DNA from: Paracoccaceae bacterium
GTDB taxonomy: Bacteria; Pseudomonadota; Alphaproteobacteria; Rhodobacterales; Rhodobacteraceae
DNA: 38,693 bases
Direction: 5' to 3'
Assembly (NCBI GenBank): GCA_009773055.1
Contig: WOUW01000013.1
Coordinates: 1 to 38,693, forward strand
In this document: piece by piece, positions 34,557 to 38,693 of the stretch
Layout of the letters: each line of letters opens with the position of its first letter
Numbering within the stretch: position 1 is the stretch's first letter
Made by a program: the position numbers and the translations under genes
The notes under the pieces: generated by a model
Databases searched by the model: none
Seen by the model: only the letters and a program-made list of their open reading frames with translations
What the model was told of the DNA's origin: nothing

Positions 34557-35084
34557 ATGGATTTTCGCAAAGAGCTGGCTGCGGCCATCGTCGCGGCCGT
34601 GACAATCGGCAGCGCTTCTGCACAGGAATCAGAAGTGCTCTATACTCACAAGCACTGGCAGGTGTCGGTGGTCGGCTGGGACGACGGGTCGGTCGGCTGT
34701 GTTGCCGAAGTGAAGGCGCCGGGCGAAAGCTTCTCGATCTGGACCTTCCCGGATGGAGCTGTGCAGTTGCAGTTTTATTCGACTGCCTGGGATTTCGGAG
34801 AAGGCCAGACTGCCGACCTTGGCGTGCAGATTGATCGCCGCGCGCCATGGAGCCTGACCGGGGCCGAGCTTTATCAGAACTCGGTGCTGTTCTACCTGCC
34901 GGACAGCGATGCCGGCGGCAACTTCATCGGGGAAGTGGCGCGCGGCAACCGGCTTTACCTGCGGTCGGACGACGGGTCGGACGTGCAGAACTATTCGCTG
35001 GCCGGGTCTAGCGCCTCGATCGGTGCGCTGGTGGACTGCAGCAACGTCATAACCAACCAGACCCCGGGCAACCCATTCAACTAA
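34557..35084 (+). CDS. uncharacterised exported protein, possibly IalB-like
   Basis: This is 175 aa from ATG 34557. The signal peptide ends around [12 protein letters not shown]-type residues (about 20-23). The mature part is beta-rich: [20 protein letters not shown], then [20 protein letters not shown], and SIGALVDCS near the end. Two cysteines could form a disulfide. Layout resembles invasion-associated locus B relatives, but I am not certain. It is convergent with dtd, overlapping it by 4 nt. Confidence 0.6.
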   Translation: MDFRKELAAAIVAAVTIGSASAQESEVLYTHKHWQVSVVGWDDGSVGCVAEVKAPGESFSIWTFPDGAVQLQFYSTAWDFGEGQTADLGVQIDRRAPWSLTGAELYQNSVLFYLPDSDAGGNFIGEVARGNRLYLRSDDGSDVQNYSLAGSSASIGALVDCSNVITNQTPGNPFN

Positions 35085-35524
35085 AGCTGGTCGGTGTCCA
35101 TCCAGATGGTCACCGGACCGTCGTTCACCAGGCTGACGGCCATGTCCGCGCCAAACGTTCCCGTCGCAACGGGAACATTTTCGGATTGCAGCGCATTGCA
35201 GAAATGCAGATAGAGCCTTTCGCCGTCCGCGGGTGGGGCGGCGGTCGAAAAGCCGGGTCGGTTCCCGCGCAGATCGGCGGCCAGGGTGAACTGGCTGACC
35301 ACAAGGGCAGACCCGCCGACATCCCGGATCGACAGGTTCATCTTGCCCTGATGATCCTTGAAGATCCGCAGCTTGGCGATCTTGGCTGCCAGCTTTTCGG
35401 CCAGCGCCTCAGTGTCGCCCGCCATGGCGCAGACGAGGATCATAAGGCCTTTCCCCGTCGCGCCGACCAGCTGGCCTTCGATCCGCACCTGCGCATCGGT
35501 GACCCGTTGCAGGACTGCCCTCAC
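35081..35524 (-). CDS. dtd: D-aminoacyl-tRNA deacylase
   Basis: This 147-aa enzyme hydrolyses D-amino acids mischarged on tRNA. It shows the opening [20 protein letters not shown]. It also shows the SQFTL motif of the active site and the Gly-cisPro segment [12 protein letters not shown]. It overlaps the sugar kinase gene by 4 nt (35521-35524), so the two are cotranscribed. Confidence 0.95.
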   Translation of the reverse strand: MRAVLQRVTDAQVRIEGQLVGATGKGLMILVCAMAGDTEALAEKLAAKIAKLRIFKDHQGKMNLSIRDVGGSALVVSQFTLAADLRGNRPGFSTAAPPADGERLYLHFCNALQSENVPVATGTFGADMAVSLVNDGPVTIWMDTDQL

Positions 35525-36444
35525 AGCTCGTGCGCCCAGGGCGGGTTGGCCCCGGCACGACTGACGGTCACAGCTGCGGCGCGAGTGCCAAGCGATAGGG
35601 CCGCCGTCAAAGTGGCGTCCGAAAGGCTGCCAAGTGCGGCTTTGGTCAACGCCCCGGCCTGATGCAGCGCAGCCAAGACGCCCGCGTTGAACGTGTCCCC
35701 TGCCCCGACGGTGTCCACGACTGTAACCTTCTGCGCCGCCACAAAGATATCCTGCGCCGCGGTCACTGCCCGCGCCCCGTTGGCACCCTCGGTGATGAAG
35801 ACGACTTTCGGCCCCATGGCCAGAATACCGCGCGCCAGGGCAGTCAGATCGCCCGGGCCTTCCAGCCAGTGAAGGTCTTCATCCGACAGCTTCACGATAT
35901 CAGCCCGTCCGATCATCCTTTCGATCCGCGCGCGGTATTCGGCCTCTTTCCCGGCGATGAAACCGGGGCGGATGTTGGGGTCGACCATGGTGACGCGGGT
36001 GCCACATTCGCGGGCCTGCAGCGCCTCATAAGTGCTTGCCGCCGGGTCGTTCACCAGGCTGATCCCGCCCAGGAACAGGGTGTCGATTTCGGCCGGAAGG
36101 GTCGGCAGGTCTGCGACCGAAAGCATCCGCCCCGCCGTCGCCTCGTCATAGAAGGCATATGTCGCCTGGCCGTTCACCAACTTGACGAAAGCCACCGTCG
36201 TTGGGCGACCGGAGCGCGCCAGAAGGCGTGTGTCAACCTTCGAAGCAGTCAAGCTGTCGGCCAGAATCTCGCCCAGCATGTCATTGGAAACACCCGAGAA
36301 AAACGCAGACGGTGCCCCCAGCCTTCCCAGAGCGATCGCAGTGTTAAAGACGGCGCCGCCGGCATAGGGGGCGAAGCAGGGTTCGCCTTCGGTCGAGGTG
36401 CGGGGGAGCATGTCGATGAGGGCTTCGCCGCAGCTGAGAATCAT
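35521..36444 (-). CDS. PfkB-family sugar kinase, fructokinase-like
   Basis: This is 307 aa from ATG 36444. It opens [15 protein letters not shown], and substrate-binding [15 protein letters not shown] lies near 30. The PfkB C-terminal signature [18 protein letters not shown] carries the catalytic Asp. It is likely a fructokinase or related sugar kinase; the exact sugar is unsure. It lies upstream of dtd with a 4-nt overlap and 44 nt downstream of the purC stop. Confidence 0.85.
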   Translation of the reverse strand: MILSCGEALIDMLPRTSTEGEPCFAPYAGGAVFNTAIALGRLGAPSAFFSGVSNDMLGEILADSLTASKVDTRLLARSGRPTTVAFVKLVNGQATYAFYDEATAGRMLSVADLPTLPAEIDTLFLGGISLVNDPAASTYEALQARECGTRVTMVDPNIRPGFIAGKEAEYRARIERMIGRADIVKLSDEDLHWLEGPGDLTALARGILAMGPKVVFITEGANGARAVTAAQDIFVAAQKVTVVDTVGAGDTFNAGVLAALHQAGALTKAALGSLSDATLTAALSLGTRAAAVTVSRAGANPPWAHEL

Positions 36445-36487
36445 GGTCGTTTCCCCCTTTGAGTTGGCCGTTGTTAGCGCAAACAAG

Positions 36488-37453
36488 TTAATCCGTGAAG
36501 AACTGCGTTAGATTTGACCGGATGCGGTCCAGCGGGGTTGCCCCGCCGGTGTCCGGAACGAAAGCCTCACCGGTGATCTTCTCGAAGGCGTCGATGTAGA
36601 TTTGCGCGGTTTTTTCAATCATTTCCAACGGGATATCGGGGATCTTGTCCTTGTAGGGATCGCAACGCGCGACGACCCAGGAGCGGATCACATCCTTGTC
36701 GAAACTCGGCGGCCTTGTGCCGGTTTTCAAAGCGTTTTCATAACCTTCCGCGATCCAGTAGCGGCTGGAATCGGTTGTGTGGATTTCATCGGCCAGAAGG
36801 ATCTTTCCTTCGGCATCCGCGCCGAACTCGTATTTGGTGTCGACGAGGATAAGTCCTTGTTTTTGTGCTACTTCCTGACCTCTGGCGAACAGGGCCAGGG
36901 CTTTCTGGCTCACTTCGTCCCACTGGGCCTTGGTCAACAGGCCGGTCGTTATGATCTCGTCGGCTGTCAGGGGCTCGTCATGGCCGCCGTCGAAGGCCTT
37001 TGACGTCGGGGTGATGATCGGGTGCGGCAGGGCCTGATTGTCGCGCATGCCCTCGGGCAGGGTATGGCCATACATGGTCCGCGCGCCGGCCTTGTACTGG
37101 GTCAGGATCGAGGTCGAGGTGGTCCCGGCGAGGTAGCCGCGCACCACGATTTCCACGGGCAGGATCGTGACGCGCTTGCAGTGGACGGTGTTCGGATCGG
37201 GGTAGCCGAGGACGTGGTTTGCGGCAATGTCGCCCGTGTGGTCGAACCAGTAGCGCGCGAGTTGGGTCAGGACCTGACCCTTCCACGGGATCACCGCAAG
37301 TATCTGATCGAACGCGGAAATCCGGTCGGAGGAGATCAGGAGGCGGGTGCCGTCGGGCAGGTCGTAGCAGTCGCGGACCTTGCCGAAATAGGGGTTCGGA
37401 AGCTCCGGAATCCGCGCATGCGGCAGAGAGCGGGAGAGGTCGATCTGTCGCAT
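36488..37453 (-). CDS. purC: phosphoribosylaminoimidazole-succinocarboxamide synthase
   Basis: This 321-aa enzyme joins CAIR and aspartate in purine synthesis. It has the SAICAR synthetase opening YFGKVRDCYDLPDGTRLLIS with DRISAFDQI. LPVEIVVRGYLAGTTS and the conserved LADEIHTTDSSRYWIAEGYE follow. At 321 aa it is the longer (yeast-like) PurC form rather than the 240-aa bacterial form. Upstream, the small lipoprotein gene lies on the same strand, 48 nt away. Confidence 0.95.
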   Translation of the reverse strand: MRQIDLSRSLPHARIPELPNPYFGKVRDCYDLPDGTRLLISSDRISAFDQILAVIPWKGQVLTQLARYWFDHTGDIAANHVLGYPDPNTVHCKRVTILPVEIVVRGYLAGTTSTSILTQYKAGARTMYGHTLPEGMRDNQALPHPIITPTSKAFDGGHDEPLTADEIITTGLLTKAQWDEVSQKALALFARGQEVAQKQGLILVDTKYEFGADAEGKILLADEIHTTDSSRYWIAEGYENALKTGTRPPSFDKDVIRSWVVARCDPYKDKIPDIPLEMIEKTAQIYIDAFEKITGEAFVPDTGGATPLDRIRSNLTQFFTD

Positions 37454-37501
37454 TGCAGGCCCCGGTTCGGTCCCTGCTTCTTGGGCGTTTTCCTCGTCAA
37501 G

Positions 37502-37819
37502 TCAAGGTTGGTTCTTGGGGCAGGTGAGGCTGCCCCGCATCTCGCCACTGTCGCCTTGCAGGGTGCTGTCGCGCAGGGTGCAGCCGGTGACGCGGGGGAT
37601 CAGTTCGATCATCGTGGCGCGGATTTCCTGATGCTCGCCGCGCTTGGCATATCCAAGGCGGATGACCTCCACCTTCTCGCCCTTCTGGAAGACAGTATAG
37701 TCCCGCCCGTTAAGGTTAACGTCGGTCCGGGTCGCGCCCATGAATTCGGGGGCCGGAGAGGCCCCGCAGGCGGTGAGAAAGGTGAGCAGGATCAGGGGGA
37801 TGCAGTGCTTCATAGCCAT
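37502..37819 (-). CDS. small lipoprotein of unknown function
   Basis: This 105-aa protein has signal and lipobox LILLTFLTAC (Cys about 20 when the first ATG is used; ATG 37813 is an equally good start). The mature part ends with two cysteines, VTGCTLRDS and GSLTCPKNQ, which may pair. It would be anchored to the inner or outer membrane on the periplasmic side. A perfect CtrA-type box lies 19 nt upstream. It is the gene upstream of purC but probably independent of it. Confidence 0.7.
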   Translation of the reverse strand: MAMKHCIPLILLTFLTACGASPAPEFMGATRTDVNLNGRDYTVFQKGEKVEVIRLGYAKRGEHQEIRATMIELIPRVTGCTLRDSTLQGDSGEMRGSLTCPKNQP

Positions 37820-37837
37820 AAAGATGGCAGAGGTTGG

Positions 37838-37852
37838 TTAACAGGGGGTTAA
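37838..37852. promoter_or_regulatory. candidate CtrA-binding site
   Basis: TTAACAGGGGGTTAA is a perfect TTAA-N7-TTAA, the consensus for the cell-cycle and motility regulator CtrA of alphaproteobacteria. It lies 19 nt before the lipoprotein start and 144 nt before the entericidin-like gene. It was read by eye only; which gene it serves is open. Confidence 0.55.
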
Positions 37853-37921
37853 GCGTATTCATTCGGTATGCATTGCGTATGCATCCCATGCATACGCGCG
37901 GCACATCGGCGGCCGTTAACC
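37853..37921 (+). repeat. dispersed intergenic element, copy 2, with perfect inverted repeat
   Basis: This is the same word order as copy 1: GCGTATTCAT, CATGCATACGCGCGG, GTTAACC. Here it also has a perfect 10-bp inverted repeat, GCGTATGCAT and ATGCATACGC around CCC (37875-37897). It lies in the intergenic region between two small divergent lipoprotein genes, next to the CtrA-type box. Confidence 0.7.
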
Positions 37922-37995
37922 TTTCGCGGGGATCCTTGGGAACGGACAGTGATCTGGCGGGTTGTAAGAGGAATGTTCAATGAAGGACCTGACCC

Positions 37996-38130
37996 ATGAC
38001 CAAAGCCATCGCTCTTCTCGCCCTTCTGGGCCTTGTCGCCTGCGAAACCGTTCAAGGGGCTGGCCGCGACCTGGAAACCGCCGGAGAGGTGATCCAGGAC
38101 GAAGCGCAGGACACGCAGTCGGGGATGTAG
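37996..38130 (+). CDS. entericidin A/B-family small lipoprotein
   Basis: This 44-aa protein opens MTKAIALLALLGLVACETVQ with a lipobox LGLVAC, Cys at 16. It continues with GAGRDLETAGEVIQDEAQDT, matching the entericidin pattern of a short lipidated helix rich in Gly, Ala and Asp. In enteric bacteria such proteins are bacteriolytic toxins or antidotes linked to stationary phase; here only the resemblance is seen. A small gene follows 131 nt later. Confidence 0.8.
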   Translation: MTKAIALLALLGLVACETVQGAGRDLETAGEVIQDEAQDTQSGM

Positions 38131-38261
38131 GCAGAGACCCGCCGGTTTCCGCCTCCCGGCTGGGTGGAAGGCTGCCGACCTGCGGGCCGCGGTCCGATTG
38201 TCCCATGCAGAGGCCGAGGCGGGCGGGCAGGATCGGCGCTGCAACCTTGGAGGGTGATGTG

Positions 38262-38462
38262 ATGAATACTGTGAAGCTGATGGGCCTCTTGGCCTGTGCG
38301 TTTGCCCTGTCGGGCTGCCTGACCACCGACACCGAGCGCGGCCTTGCGGGCGCGGCAGGCGGCGCGGTGATCGCGGACGTGACGGGTGGGAACGCCCTGA
38401 CCGGCGCGGTCATCGGTGGTGCTGCGGGCGTATTCTGCGATGACTTGAGGGTGTGCAAGTAA
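38262..38462 (+). CDS. small lipoprotein with glycine-zipper repeats
   Basis: This 66-aa protein has a signal and lipobox: GLLACAFALSGCLTT gives Cys at 19. The mature part reads AGAAGGAVIADVTGGNALTG, then AVIGGAAGVFCDD, so Gly/Ala zippers could insert in or line a membrane. The role is unknown. ATG 38262 follows GGAGGG. It is probably part of a small-lipoprotein pair with the entericidin-like gene. Confidence 0.7.
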   Translation: MNTVKLMGLLACAFALSGCLTTDTERGLAGAAGGAVIADVTGGNALTGAVIGGAAGVFCDDLRVCK

Positions 38463-38534
38463 CCTTGTCGGTCGGAGCAACGGCGGGGGCGGGGTAGGAA
38501 ACTGCCCCGCTTTTGATTTTTGGGGGATAGCTAT

Positions 38535-38576
38535 TGAGTTTTGTACGTTTATGTAGTATATGCTTTTTTGTACAAA
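38535..38576 (+). promoter_or_regulatory. promoter and operator of the antitoxin gene
   Basis: TTGAGT (38535-38540) and TATATG (38557-38562), 16 nt apart, form a plausible sigma-70 promoter in an AT-rich patch. TTTGTACAAA at 38567-38576 is a perfect palindrome over the expected start point, and TTTTGTAC recurs at 38539-38546. Such paired sites fit self-repression by a Phd/YefM antitoxin. Confidence 0.55.
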
Positions 38577-38588
38577 TTGGGTGCGGCA

Positions 38589-38693
38589 ATGATCGAAGTC
38601 ACAGTATCGGAAGCGCGTGAGAACCTTGCGGATCTACTGGGCAAGGTTCAGCACGGGCATGAGGATGTCACGATCAAGAAGCACGGGAAAGCC
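38589..38693 (+). CDS. Phd/YefM-family antitoxin (start only; continues past window)
   Basis: The 35 codons in the window begin at ATG 38589 and read MIEVTVSEARENLADLLGKV, then HEDVTIKKHGKA. This is the typical opening of prevent-host-death antitoxins: N-terminal DNA-binding region with a beta-strand, then helix. In such systems the antitoxin represses its operon and neutralises an adjacent toxin, which must lie beyond the window. The family is clear; the partner cannot be seen. Confidence 0.85.
   Translation, partial: MIEVTVSEARENLADLLGKVQHGHEDVTIKKHGKA

Noticed and set aside
1-38693. CRISPR arrays, rRNA genes, complete insertion sequences and riboswitches
   Set aside because: I scanned for regular direct repeats with spacers, rRNA core words, transposase frames and known riboswitch cores and saw none. 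Faint or diverged cases could be missed by eye.

Overview
The window is GC-rich DNA of an alphaproteobacterium, most likely Rhodobacteraceae/Paracoccaceae (Rhodobacter, Gemmobacter or Tabrizicola type). I base this on gene content and recalled family resemblance: gatC-gatA, large-type purC, an NDUFS4-like complex I accessory gene, DUF1127, DUF2927, a class A RNase P RNA, and a TelA/XpaC/SPFH cluster. No database search was run. Most of the window is ordinary chromosome with tightly packed, often 4-nt-overlapping genes.

Layout. 1-240 is a non-coding left edge, possibly an insertion-sequence end. 241-3785 holds hisN, an XRE regulator, a quinone oxidoreductase and a LysR regulator. 3786-7369 holds a DUF1127 protein, a frameshifted Bax-inhibitor-1 gene, a GNAT, a VIT/CCC1 transporter, rpmG and a Trp/Gly/Met-rich EF-hand protein. 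rnpB lies at 7369-7775 on the minus strand. 7806-10984 is a minus-strand run of an AmpD-like amidase, a lipoprotein, gatA and gatC. 11151-13451 holds a UPF0173 hydrolase, a shortened tadA and an RluB-type pseudouridine synthase. 13448-19894 is the most system-like region: a divergent 4-TM protein, then a plus-strand operon of a 27-aa membrane peptide, XpaC-like protein, TelA (frameshifted), a DUF2927 lipoprotein, an SPFH-GYF protein and a zinc-ribbon membrane protein. 19891-24391 holds small conserved genes, an AT-rich trypsin-like protease and uvrB. 24392-26386 holds a methyltransferase, an NDUFS4-like gene, a GNAT and tRNA-Arg(TCT). 26471-30521 is catabolic: an enolase-superfamily enzyme and a hydrolase/dehydratase/hydrolase operon. 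30649-38693 holds an ABC exporter, an acyl-CoA synthetase, an exported protein, dtd, a PfkB kinase, purC, three small lipoproteins and the start of a Phd/YefM antitoxin gene.

The 14.6-19.9 kb operon encodes a probable envelope-stress machine. It combines membrane proteins, a TelA-like cytoplasmic coiled-coil protein, an SPFH scaffold with a C-terminal peptide-binding-like module, and a zinc-ribbon protein anchored at its C-terminus. The tiny peptide encoded just before xpaC, with its stop overlapping the xpaC start, has not, as far as I know, been described as part of this cluster.

Three conserved genes (Bax inhibitor-1, tadA, telA) each lack an internal stretch of about 16 to 85 nt, two with loss of frame. 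This is either a real burst of deletions or, perhaps more likely, a sequence or assembly fault. It should be settled before building on those genes.
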